NCBI GenBank assembly: GCA_002102555.1
Contig: MCFL01000348.1
Span: 1-23,027 of the forward strand
Source of the DNA: Catenaria anguillulae PL171
Lineage: Eukaryota > Blastocladiomycota > Blastocladiomycetes > Blastocladiales > Catenariaceae
Direction of reading: 5' to 3'
Length of the DNA stretch: 23,027 bases
A program made the translations under genes and the position numbers. Positions 1 to 10,035 of the stretch are shown here, in pieces (positions within the stretch are counted from its first letter, which is position 1; each line of letters begins with the position of its first letter). The notes beneath the pieces were generated by a model. The model was not told the DNA's origin. It did no database searches and saw only the letters and a program-made list of their open reading frames with translations.

Positions 1-2
1 AG

Positions 3-236
3 GAGGCGGCGTTGGCCGAGAAGGCGGCCAAGTTGAGGCGCAAGAAGCAAGCGCAGGAGGAGGCTGATAAGTTGGAGATGTCGCAGATTCTCATGTCCAA
101 GCGCAACAAGCACTTGTTCCAGAAGTTGCAGAACGCCAAGTCGGACCAGAAGGCCGAGACAGACAGGCTCAAGCGGAAAAAGGCAGACTTGCAGCAAGGT
201 GGAGGTAGCAAGAACAAGAAGCAGAAGCGGGCGTAA
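3..236 (+). CDS. NOP7: Pescadillo/NOP7 C-terminal end (5' partial)
   Basis: The reading frame is open from the window edge and ends at TAA 234-236, leaving the last 77 residues. The tail is strongly basic and probably coiled-coil. Its middle part (ADKLEMSQILMSKRNKHLF, then QKLQNAKSDQKAETDRLKRKK) resembles the C-terminus of pescadillo proteins, where a 'M(M/I)xxKxxxLYxKi' element is followed by a Lys-rich helix. It ends in a Gly-Ser-Lys-Gln-Lys basic tail typical of nucleolar proteins. Known role of the family: NOP7 works with Erb1 and Ytm1 (PeBoW complex) in 60S ribosome maturation in the nucleolus. The BRCT and N-terminal domains that would prove identity lie outside the window, so the name rests on the tail alone; another nucleolar coiled-coil protein is possible. 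Confidence 0.65.
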   Translation, partial: EAALAEKAAKLRRKKQAQEEADKLEMSQILMSKRNKHLFQKLQNAKSDQKAETDRLKRKKADLQQGGGSKNKKQKRA

Positions 237-419
237 CCTGTCGAGACCCTGTACTTGTGATGTATTTTGTTTGTCCCCTGTTCCTATTGTATACACTACT
301 GCTGCATCCATGTCTATCAATGGGCCTGAGAGCTCGTTGGCTGCCTATGTGAATGTATTTGGGACTCGCTGAGACGCCGACCCGCACCTCACCAGCCTGA
401 CGCCGGCGCTACACAAAAA

Positions 420-420
<1 letters not shown>

Positions 421-473
<53 letters not shown>
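421..473. repeat. A53 homopolymer
   Basis: An uninterrupted run of 53 A, preceded by ACACAAAAAC. It lies about 185 bp past the stop of the pescadillo gene. I found no short direct repeat flanking it that would mark it as a retroposon tail, and no recognisable SINE or LINE body on either side. The exact length in the genome is doubtful because such runs are read poorly. Confidence 0.9.
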
Positions 474-474
<1 letters not shown>

Positions 475-1458
475 GATAATGAGATGCAGATTCCTTTCTG
501 CTTTCCCACCATGCCTTTCTCCTCGTGAATGGATGACTGATTGACCAGGCAACACACTGACACCAAGAGGACTCTGCCTCAAAACTTGCGCCATCCGTTC
601 CACCTGGCCATTCGGTTATCCGACGCTCTCCTCACCGACGTCGCCTGACGTTTGAGGCAACGCCTCATCGAAACCAAACCGGATCAGAGCCCGTCGCTGG
701 CCCCATCTGCCCTCTGCCAGTCCAACCACGGACTCTCAGGACCTTCATGTGGCGGTATGTCCACTCGTGCATCAAGGTCGACCGAAGCCCCGCGATGTGC
801 AACTCCCTGCGGGCTATTACAAGGATTCCAGCCGCTATCCATGGATCCCACGACAACTCAGGGCAATTGTAATATTGATTTCCTACGATCCATCCAGCAT
901 ACTCGTTATCCTTTCTTCCAAACAGTGATGTCGTCGTTGGACACGATCGTCGTGCGGAATCAACGCGTTGGTGACAACATCTCCGATAGGATACCCGTTA
1001 TTCCATATCCTGACCGAGTGCTTCGGTAGCCAGATATTTGAGCAGTGGCACGGTTTCCATTGATGTACTCGTCAACGGCGAGTATCTCTTCGCTCAAGTC
1101 CTCGCCACCTTGGGTGTGAAGAACTCTGATTTCGTCTTCATCAAATCCCAAGGTCTACTGTTCACATTCAGTTACGTCCGGTCGCTCGGTAATCGCTACT
1201 GCCTCGGCCCAAATCTTCTACGCCGCAAAACGTTTGGGAATCTTGGCCCTTGCTGTCGTTGCCCTTGGTGACCACGCCATTTCTCACCCTCGCCCCACCC
1301 CTCCATCAGGACTAGTATCCTGACTCCATCCCCCCAAATTGAGGCACGCATTGTCTCAACCCTTTGCGGTGCGCGCACAACGCAGTACTTTAGCGTGGCC
1401 TTGCAAGCAATCCAGCCACCAGCCAACAACTCAACGTCTCCTTCATGTTCAAGGTGCA
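474..1458. other. Gene-free stretch, nothing recognisable
   Basis: Several open frames of 60-125 codons occur on both strands. None begins at a convincing ATG, none shows a family motif, and none can be joined to another by plausible introns. I see no tRNA-like A/B boxes and no clear repeat. It may hold a decayed gene or transposon that I cannot recognise. Confidence 0.5.
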
Positions 1459-2065
1459 CGCGTCATTAGTGTTGGACATCTGGGTTCGGGTTTCGGACCG
1501 GGTCTGTGGGTTTTTGGTCCAGACCCGGGTTTGGTGGTCTGGACCAAACCCGAACCCGACCCGAACCCGCCAAGCTGACTGAACCCGGTCGGGTTCGTTG
1601 GGCTCGAGAAACCCAGACCGGGTTCAGCTCGGTTTGCGGGTCTGATCATGATGGTATGCATGCCTTCATTTCTTGTCTGGAACCAAACACCAACATACAG
1701 AAAAATGGGACAGATGGCTACACATGGATATCCCACAGATCGGACCAGTCATCAGGTCCATCCCCATTCACAGACGCAGACAATGCTGACACGGCTGCTT
1801 GCCGCCGAAGGTTTTCATTCATTCATTATGACTGTGGACATGCATACATATACAAACCCAGAACCCAGGCCAGACCCGGTCAGCCAAAACCGAACCCAAA
1901 CCCGGCTGGTTGAACCTGAACCAGACCCGAACCCGACTGTGGGGAAAGCCAGACTAAACCCAGACCCGACATTTCGGACAGACCCGGTCGGGTCCATTGG
2001 CTCGGACCACAGGCCCAAACCCAAAACCGGGTCTGAACCGGGTTTCGGTCAACACTACGCGTCAA
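1459..2065. mobile_element. Non-autonomous hAT-type element (MITE) with 8-bp target duplication
   Basis: The element proper runs 1467-2057 (591 bp). It begins TAGTGTTG and ends CAACACTA, a perfect 8-bp terminal inverted repeat of hAT type. It is flanked by CGCGTCAT (1459-1466) and CGCGTCAA (2058-2065), a 7/8 matching 8-bp duplication, the size hAT transposases make. Both ends (about 1481-1632 and 1855-2050) are packed with GGGTTCGG / CCGAACCC and GACCCGG variants in both orientations, like the dense subterminal motifs bound by Ac-like transposases. The centre (about 1640-1850) has no transposase-like reading frame, so the element would have needed an enzyme supplied elsewhere. Termini and target duplication are seen directly; family assignment is by these hallmarks. 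Confidence 0.75.
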
Positions 2066-2656
2066 CGCTCGACGCCGGCCAGGACGTTCGACCAGACGCT
2101 GCCTTCCTTGAGCCACTTGATCAGTACGTCCTTTTCTGTCGCCATTTTTAGCCTTAACAAGCGATGATGAGTAACAAAAGTCCCATTCACAAATTCAGAG
2201 TGGAACGCTGTTTGTGGGTTTTTTTATCATGCATCCTCCATTCTTTATCATGTGCTTGCTTTGGCGGGAAGCCCGGACGTTGAGCAAAGGCCACAGCATC
2301 GATGCATGTATCTGCTCGCACATCCTTGACCGTGTTTATGATATACAGAGAATGAAGATACTATGTGGCGGGCTTCTGCCAGTGGGTTGCTGGACGAATC
2401 TGGCCTTATCTGTCTGTCCGTCCGTCTGTCCGTGTCCGGTCATTTGAACTTTGATGTGTGGCCCTGCACTCGTGAACGCGACGCGAAAGAGGACAACTCA
2501 CGCTTCAAAGTAGCGAGGCGAAAACGGACGGCGGCAGTGAAATGTGCCAAGTCATGGTCAATGTTCACTCTTAAGTGACTGGAACGCTTTCTTCATTTCC
2601 CGTAATTCTAAGCGTCTCTCAGCCGTACATATCGCGCGAGAGCCAAACAAATGTAG
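2066..2656. other. Gene-free stretch with a short tetranucleotide repeat
   Basis: No supportable gene. The only structure I see is a (CTGT/CCGT) tetranucleotide run at about 2410-2437. Open frames here are short and lack family motifs. Confidence 0.5.
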
Positions 2657-3535
2657 CTCAAACATGAGAGTGTGGGTGTCCCTCCAGTGGCTGGCTCGAA
2701 GACCTTATGAGATTGATGCTTGGTTGGTCGCCGTACAGTTGGATCCAGCTGCAGCCACTGAGCAACGAGGGCCGGCATAGCCGGACTGAGCAGCGGAGCA
2801 GCAATGCATTAAGGGGCCAAGACTTATGTATAATAGAAGCTAGGAGATGAATCCCTCGCATCATCACGAGCTGCGAGCAAAGCGCAGGCAACGGACATGT
2901 GAGCCAATAATTGCGGCTAACTGAGTCAAACATGAGCTACGACGCGTTTGCGCTGATTCCCTACCTATTCCCCAACAGTTGGATTCAGCAGCTGCAGAGC
3001 AGCGGAGTGGTAAGGCATAAAGGCCGAGCCTGGGATCTGTTTATTCACAATACTAATGCCATTATTGCTTTTGGCCAGTGTACCAGTTGGATCCAGCTGC
3101 AGCCGCGGAGCCGCGAGTGCCTGCGCGAGCAGCGGAGCGGCAACATTCACGTCTGGGAAAAAGCGAGGCGGAGGAGGAGGAACAATGGGAAGGCGACGGA
3201 TATATGCGAACCGGCAATCATCTCGCAACTGGCTCAAACATGAGCTCCCGTGAATGTTTCACATGCCAGACGCGCTTGAGCCACACTGATTCCCTCTTCC
3301 AAAAGACAGTTGGACTCAGCAGCCGCGGGTGAGTGATGGCCGGCTGCGCTGGCCCGAGGAGCGGAGCGACAAGACATCAAGGCCGAGCCTGAGTTCCGTT
3401 TATTCACAATACTATTGCCATTACTGTTTTTGGTCGCTGTACCAGTACCAGTTGGATCCTGCCGCAGCCGGCTCGAGCAGTGGAGCGGCAACATTAATGT
3501 CCGGGACCAAGCGCAGAAGCCCAGCATGAGCGTGA
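2657..3535. repeat. Diverged tandem repeat, units about 270-310 bp
   Basis: The motif (C)TCAAACATGAG recurs at about 2658, 2926 and 3234. Each is followed 50-80 bp later by ACAGTTGGAT/CTC-AGC and then by stretches rich in GAGCAGCGGAGCGGC. The best-matching pair is about 2976-3180 and 3305-3530: both contain AGGCCGAGCCTG, GTTTATTCACAATACTA, GCCATTA-TG-TTTTGG, TACCAGTTGGATCC, then GGAGCGGCAACATT and GGGA-AAGCG. The first unit (2658-2820) is the most degraded. Several units carry TTGGATCCAGCTGCAGCC. No coding frame is conserved between units. Function unknown; it could be a local satellite or a decayed tandem transposon fragment. Confidence 0.65.
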
Positions 3536-3877
3536 AACATCGTTTCCCGTCAAAGTAGTCATGTGCTTGGAAGGTGACGATAAATATTTGTACCGACACC
3601 TTCCGGTGGTCGTTCCATGCCGCGTTCCACGGTCGTTCCATCGCGCTGCGCCCAATGTGACGATCAACTGAATGGGGGCACCCACTGGAGCCGTCCTGGC
3701 AAACACAGGTATCGATGTACATAGTATTTATTGTTCTTAAATACTAATTGGTCAGTCAAAGTCAACGGCCGATGTACTGCATGTCTAAACTGATGCATCA
3801 TCGACACAGCTCTTCTACAAAACTCTTGATTCGCCCGATTGACGCAACTGCGAGCCTCACCACCACCACACCCAAGC
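3536..3877. promoter_or_regulatory. Upstream region of the YPP1-like gene
   Basis: A 340-bp interval between the tandem repeat and the ATG at 3878. It contains near-repeats of GGTCGTTCCA (about 3608-3645) and an AT-rich patch (about 3718-3752), followed by ACAAAACTCTTG and a CACCACCACA leader just before the ATG. Promoter function is inferred from position only. Confidence 0.35.
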
Positions 3878-6800
3878 ATGTCGAGCACGACGAGCAGCGC
3901 CACTGCTGTTGACACGGCCAAGCTGCATCAGCTCGAAGTTGCCATTGGATCTGCCCGCCTTGCCGCCGAGTATGATGTCCAGCTCCCCAATCTGCTGCGC
4001 AAGTGGCGCAAGCGCATGAGCACCCAGTCCACTATCCTCGAGAGCGTCTGCCAAGCGGAGGCCGCCATTCACTCGATCGGCCTTCTTGCTTGGGACTGGG
4101 CACCAATCGTTGGCCGCTTCAACAGCACACTCGACCTCCATCCCGTCACGCCGACAACGGTCTCCCTCCCAACACCCGACACGGCCACTGCCAAATCTCG
4201 GCCCGACTCTCTGCCTGATTCGGTCAAGCGCTCGCTCGTGGAAGCGGCAGGAGCTGTCAAGAGTGCCTACACGCTGCTATTGCAAAATCACCGCCTTGAT
4301 CCTCCTCGTGATCCAGCTCCCACAGCGCACCCTTCAGTAGCCGACCTGCCAAGTCCTCCAGCTTCACTCGATGCCGTCCGGAGCCTTTTGTCAACTTCAC
4401 AACTGTACCTCGAGCTCATTACCATCAAAGCTCACATCTTGCACGCCCGCGGCGCGCACAAGGAGTGTCTTGCGGTCTTGAATGAGGAGCTCGACCTTCC
4501 GCCAAGCAAGCCTGGCCTTCAGGTCAATTCAATGGGCGTCGTGTACCTTATCAAAGCTATCGCCCTCATGATTAACTCGTATTCATTTCAGATGGCTGAA
4601 TGCGAAGGCTCAGCGCCACCCTCAGAGGCGAGCCTTAAGACACAGCAAAGGATTTCCGAGTGCTTGCGCTTTGTCCTTTACATGTTTCCTTCATGTGCCG
4701 ATCGATCACTCAATGATGACACGCCGCTTCCCATCTCCCCTGTGATCCCGTTTACTGTTCCCATCTCATCGGATGTTTTTGGGTCGGTTCATGTGCGCGA
4801 GCCGCTGGCATATCTTCTCTTCCTCGGTGGCACGACTTGGATCCAATCTTGGTTTGCAAAGCTCGCGGCAAGTTCCCAACAACAGCAACATGAGCAACAG
4901 CCGTTCCTCGCAAACCCACGGTCTCAAGGCGGTAGCCGCCTCGGCACTGCCGCCTCACCCATTCCACGCGGTCTCACACCGAGCCCAATGTGTTCTGGTC
5001 CCAGTCGCTCATCCACTCCCGATTTGACCGAGGGCCGACAACCCGGGCTCCCACAGCAGCAAGCACTTACAGCGACCGTGATTTCCTCAGGATCATCGGT
5101 TCAATCATTCCCGTCGCTCCCGCAAGGTGAAACTGAACAGCCCACCAAAATGGACGAACTTGTCGCCGCATTGCCCGAAGACATTCTCTCGACACTCCCC
5201 TTTCCCGCTCTTTCATACCAGGCTTTGGATTTCACTCGCGCTTTTTTCGTCCATTGCCAGTCCGTCAACCCCTTTTACACCCTCTTTCTCGCTCAGTGGA
5301 CCGTTCGATTCATTGTTGTATGGTCTGAAGTCGTCGTGCATTATGGTGCTACCGCCAAGGCAGGGTCGTTTCCTGACACCATGTATGTCGAGTACGTACC
5401 CATGAGCGAGACCAGTGATGGAGAGTCTGCTTGGAAAGCCGACGGCCTCTTTTCGGAACTTGAGTCATTGTTTCGCGTTTGGTTTGCAGCAGCAATTAAA
5501 GTCAATCCGTTCCCTCCTGCCAATGTCCCGGATTGGCCGCCCTCTCGGGCCAACAAGTGTATTGAGGATCTTGCCGCGACTTTGCAGTGGACGGACGGGT
5601 TGCTTGGCGTCAAGCCATTCTCAATTCAAGTCTGTCCATCAAGTCAACATTTCTCTCCTTTTCTCCACCATGTCTCCCTGACCATCTTCTCTGCGGACAC
5701 CTTCTTCTTTGTAGATGCTCGAGACCACACTCCGTCACACATTCCACTCCATGCAGTGTCACCGCATTCTCGCCACGACGCATTTCCGCCTTGGGAATCT
5801 TGCTCAAGGTCTTGCACTTCTTCGCAGATACATTGAGTTGGGATCAAGCGCGCAGCAGCGCGCGGTCAAATCTTTTCCCCCGTGGATTTTCCCAGAGCTG
5901 CACGCGAGCATGATCGAGCTTTATGAGCAAATTGGCTGCGCAAAGGATTCGATGTTTTCAATTCGAGACGATGGCATTGATGAGTTTGCGTCATTGCTTG
6001 TTGAAGGCAGTCAGCGATTGGCGGAAAACGATGAGGTGCGCAACGGCCCGCTTTCGCTTCTCCCCAGTGTTGTTTGGCGCACAAAGTCAGTATTAACATT
6101 CCATTCTGCCCACCTTTCTATACCAAACTTTGCTCCTTCAGCTCTCGGAAGCCCTGGACATTGCTCGCAAGGCATACCATCTCATTTCTCGGTTCCCAGC
6201 AATTTCGCAAGAAACAACCCACGCCATTTTGGTAAATCTTGCCACTTTGCTGGGCATTTCCGCACTGTCGAGTACGCGTCATTCTCTCGAGCTGCTCTTT
6301 GCATCGAACTGGTAGATTGAATCACTTGCAATCTCAACCCCATCATTTTCCATTTGTAGCCTTCGAGTCATCCAAACGGACCAGCCAACAAATTGAAGCT
6401 CAGCACTTGCTCCAGGACGCCCTCGGCATGAATTCCAACTCGGCCACCGCGCACTACGAATTGGGTCTCATTTACGCCGACCGAGGCGAGCTGTCTGCTG
6501 CTAAAATGCACGCCAAGCAGGCTCTCAAGCTCAATAAGGCCCACATTGCGGCCTGGCACCTGCTCGTGCTTGTGCTGACGGCGGCTCGGGACCTTGATGG
6601 TGCTATCAAGATGGCAGAGCTTGGGATCCGGGAATCCGTAGCCTCGCTGGTCCCAACCGCCCCTCAACTCGTGCCTGTCATTGATACCAAGACGGGTGGC
6701 GGAATTGCCAAAAGCAATACGTTCGATGCCCTGGCTGCGCTGGCTCGTGACCAAACCCTCAACAACACGTGGGCACCCGCCGAGTATGACCTTATTGTTG

Positions 6801-7861
6801 CTGCCGTGTTTGATTTGCGACTTGCCCAAATTCGAGTGGTGGAGCAAACCCGAGGCGCCGAAGCAGCTGTTGCAATGGTGCAAGAGCTTTTCCGCTGGTA
6901 CAAGCTCGTTTTCGATCAAGACGTGCTCAACCCAGCAGCGGCGACCACGGCCATTATGGCAGCCGCAATGACGCGCCGCCCAGGATCATCAAGTGTTTCG
7001 GGTGGTATCGCGAGCCCAAACGGAGCCCCGACGTCAGACGATTCTCGCGGGCGGTCCGAATCCGTCCGTTCGACAGCCTCAACTTGGTCACTGTCGGCGT
7101 CCCCCGGAACAGGAGCGTTGAGTTTGCGCGTCAAGCAGCGCAACCGGAAGCGCACCATGCTGACGGCTGCGTTGGCGAACGCAACCGTGAGTGAGTCGGG
7201 TAACGGAGCAGAGGGTGGTGCAAGCGGCGTCCCGAGTGGGTCGTCGTCTCCGAACCGACGTGCAAGTGTGGGTGACAACCGGCCAAGGGGCCAGTCCGCG
7301 GCCAGTGTTACATCGCTCGCCGTCTCTGAAGCGGGCAGCAACGGGCCTGATTCAAGCATTGCCGCTGGGCCATCCATTTCGCGTACCGAAACCCTTGCCA
7401 AATTGTGGTTGTGTCTGTCGCACATTTTGCTCAACAACGGTCAATTGCATGAGGCTGCAAGCTTGTTGCAGGAGGCGTACGACTTGCCGACCCGCGATCC
7501 GTGGCTCGAGGGCGAACTTGCTGCACTTGATTACGCCTTGGGGAATACCGAAGCGGCCCTTAACCGTTGGCACCGACTCCTGGCTCGCAACCCTCATCAC
7601 ATTGGCGCTCTGATTGGAATTGCCCGCGCGCAAGTGGATGCTGGTCATCTTGAGGATGCAGAGTTGCTTTTGGACGACCTCACCCAGCATGCCGGTCAGA
7701 TGTCGGTTGACGCCTGGTACTTGTTTGGACGTGTTTGCAAAGCACAGCAACAAGCAGAGCGTGCCCTTGCTTGCTTCAAGCGCGCCCTCGAGCTCGAACG
7801 AAGCGAACCCATCCAAGACTTTGCCCGTGCACCCCGACTCAGTTTGGTTATGATGCTGTGA
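3878..7861 (+). CDS. YPP1: YPP1/TTC7-like tetratricopeptide scaffold protein
   Basis: Exons 3878-5629, 6360-7861 and two short ones (5715-6089, 6142-6271) join in phase to 1252 residues ending at TGA 7861. Introns are 85, 52 and 88 nt. The first, with donor GTCTGT, is placed by phase and by a CTGAC branch site. The start ATG has A at -3. The middle carries the family's 'TFHSMQCHR..ALLRRYIELG' helix pair. TPR units follow at about residues 763-845, and the C-terminal TPRs (about 1095-1252) end in ALELERSEPIQDFARAPR, matching the 'ALELEASxP..PF..iPR' close of TTC7/YPP1. A Ser/Gly/Ala/Arg-rich low-complexity insert of about 140 residues (coding 6960-7370) splits the TPR region and accounts for the long protein. 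Known role: Ypp1/TTC7 with Efr3 anchors the PI4-kinase Stt4 at the plasma membrane to make PI4P. Identity is by motif recall, not alignment. Confidence 0.85.
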
Positions 7862-7994
7862 TGATGTGCTCCTCTTTTCTTTTTTGTTCGTTTGTGTCTG
7901 ATTCCTATCATACGTGCAAACTTTCCTGGCATAAACTCCTTCCATAGAAACAAATCGATCGTTTTCTACTTTGTATTGTCGAGGAGTGAGAGCC

Positions 7995-8782
7995 TTAACC
8001 CTTTCGGTCCCGCGTCAGGTACAAAACTGTACCGAGCGTGTCCACAACAACCACTGCTCGGAATCTCCTCAAAACATGGAAAAAGAAAAAGTAAACCTCA
8101 TCGAATGGCTTCATGTAAAAATTTCTGACAAATTCATGGCTCTTGCGAGAGATTTGAGGGACTTGGTCCAAGCTGGAAATGATTGGGAATGCCAGGATGA
8201 ACGCGAGCGCCGATCCTTTGAAGGTTGCTACTTTAGCCTCCAGGCTGCAAAAGGCCACCAGCCATTGGCGAATGGGGTTCCTGTGTCCACCAACGGGGCT
8301 GAAACGAGAGTCTGCCAACATTTTCATTGTTCCCCATTGGAGAAACAGTATTCTGGAAGATTTCAGCCCTGTGTGGCGGTCGGAAGTGTGCTTTTTGAGC
8401 TCGGTACAAATTTGTACCTGGGGGGTTTCGCGCATTCTGAGCACATTTTCCCCTGCCCCGCCAAAGATCTTTGCGGTGCCAAAAATTCACCCTAAAATAT
8501 GAAATACGTTGGTCCGTAGCTTTCAAATTCTGAAAACAGCTTGTCCGTAGCCTTCCTGGGGTGGGAGATAGCCCTCAGACCCCAAATGCACAGGGTTCAC
8601 CTTTGAGCGGCATTTGCCGGTCTCCTGCTCAGCCGATTGGGTTGCGACCAATATCAAAACACTCGTACAAGGGTAAAAAATCCATTTTTGATATCGGAAG
8701 TTGTGCTTGTTTGGCTCGTTAAGTAGTTATTGACAAAAAACGCCAGGTACAAATTTGTACCGAGCGGGAACGAAAGGGTTAA
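7995..8782. mobile_element. Non-autonomous piggyBac-type element, TTAA-flanked
   Basis: The element runs from TTAA (7995-7998) to TTAA (8779-8782), 788 bp. The terminal inverted repeat reads TTAACCCTTTCGKTCCCGC from both ends and continues, with small changes, through a palindrome (GGTACAAA..TGTACC) to about 36 bp. TTAA target sites and CCCTTT-type termini are piggyBac hallmarks. The palindrome occurs three times: 8018-8033 (one arm changed), 8402-8417 and 8746-8761. No full transposase is encoded; a minus-strand frame (8444-7998) contains LQWGTMKMLADSRFSP, faintly like the W-x-(D/N)-K-x-V-x-x-L-S block of piggyBac transposases, so the element may be a deletion derivative. It sits between two convergent genes, 133 bp past the YPP1-like stop, and its right TTAA contains the stop of the other gene. 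Confidence 0.85.
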
Positions 8783-9725
8783 TTGTCACCAACGGGATTT
8801 GAGCGGAGGAGAGCCGGATGAATGGCAGGATGCGTGGTATCGGATCCCTGAGCGACTCCGGTATTTTGCTTTTTGCGCCGCTTCTTTGACTTGCCGCCGA
8901 GATATGCCGAGAGCATGTCCGCCGGTGATCCATTCTTCGAATGCGCCAAAGGAGGTTTGGCAGGTTTTTCTGGGGACGCTGGGGCAGGCAATGACTTGCC
9001 TTCAGAATCCGTTAGCGCGGAACCAAAGGCGACAGCTCTTGTTTTGCTTGATTCATCGTCGTCGCTGTCAGGCAGGCTGTCGGGATGATCATGACCCTGA
9101 TTGGAAACTGCATGACCTGCAAGAACCGCGCGCCATCCAGTCAGTACAAATGCGATGGAAAAGGAATATCATGTCAGAGGCTGACGGGAACACACCTTTC
9201 CGGACAGGAACATCCGAGTCACTTGTCTTTGCTTTCTTGTTGAGCGACTTGACGAGGTCGGCTTCATGGTCAAACTCGCCGCGCCGCTTCCGGCTCGTCG
9301 AAGCCGCACCCAGGATTCGTTCGCGTAGGCGCCGTTCCTCTGCACTGAGCAACGCGCGAGTTTGGGCAGGTGTAGCACCAAGTCCGAGGCTGAAAGCATC
9401 GATGACAGTCAGCGCAAGTGGTTCAAGTGGAACTGCAGTGGAGCCTTGCATACCGAGATGGCCGAGGGTTTGTGACGGAGAGGGCTGAGGAGGCTGTCGT
9501 CGAGCTGGCGCCACCGGGTGGCGATGTGCTTTCCGAGTGGGTTGTAAACCAGTCATTCACGTCGGCGTAGAGGGAGTTGAGAGAGGACTCGAGCATGGAA
9601 TGGACGTCATCGGTAGGATTTTCATCAGCTTGGGGGGATCCAGCATGTTTTCCGCCTGTCTTGATGCGAGGGTTTTGGGCTTTCATTGCATTGACTGTTG
9701 CTTGTCTTGGTTTTTTGAAGGGCAT
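8779..9725 (-). CDS. Basic nuclear-type protein, possibly DUF3245-like
   Basis: Three exons on the minus strand (9725-9454, 9389-9196, 9116-8779) join in phase to 267 residues. Introns of 64 nt (GTATGC...TTTCAG) and 79 nt (GTGTGT...TTGCAG) both have CTGAC-type branch sites. The start is MPFKKPRQATVN. Visible parts: a predicted helical segment around MLESSLNSLYADVNDWF; a short LGLGATPAQTRALL stretch; a basic patch (TSRKRRGEF); an acidic DSDDDESSKTRA motif; and a C-terminal DMLSAYLGGKSKKRRKK. The acidic-SKTRA element plus the Lys/Arg-rich 'YLggKskKRrKK' tail recall small fungal nuclear proteins of the DUF3245 type; this is from memory and tentative. The stop TAA is read from the TTAA at the edge of the piggyBac-type element. 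Since TTAA is the target, the stop predates the insertion. Function unknown; a nuclear or nucleolar place is inferred from the basic patches. Confidence 0.75.
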
Positions 9726-10035
9726 GGATTGATTATTACATCGTCCTGGTCCATCGTGCATATCCTTGCCTCCAACAGGCAGGAGGCCGGAACTTGCATG
9801 GAAACCAATCACGCTGTTCTCACGAGCCCTGCATCCAGCCTTTTTGTCTCGCACGCGCCACACTCGATCGACTCTAGCTCGCCTTCCATTGCATCGCATG
9901 TGGCTCGTCTGCCTGCCCTAACAAAAAGCCGTTTCAGCGTTCCACAACTTGGACACCATCCCATCCTGCATCCTGGGAAAGTCGTCTTCTTCTCTGCCAA
10001 CGTTTGGTCGCTTTTCGACAGACCCACGAACCTCT
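9726..10035. promoter_or_regulatory. Divergent promoter interval
   Basis: 310 bp separate the divergent starts at 9725 (-) and 10036 (+), so both promoters and 5' leaders must lie here. No TATA box or clear factor site stands out. Inferred from gene layout. Confidence 0.4.

Noticed and set aside
652-1029. 125-codon open frame on the plus strand
   Set aside because: It begins at a TTG, shows no family motif, and neighbouring frames are equally open; not supportable as a gene.
1481-2050. Telomere-like or satellite reading of the GGGTTCGG-rich stretch
   Set aside because: The motifs are not in regular tandem array, occur in both orientations, and are bounded by hAT-type termini and a target duplication.
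7971-8495. 174-codon plus-strand frame inside the piggyBac-type element
   Set aside because: It starts outside the element, crosses the terminal repeat and has no recognisable domain.
8730-9488. 252-codon plus-strand open frame
   Set aside because: It is the shadow of the minus-strand gene at 8779-9725, whose three exons join in phase with good splice sites.
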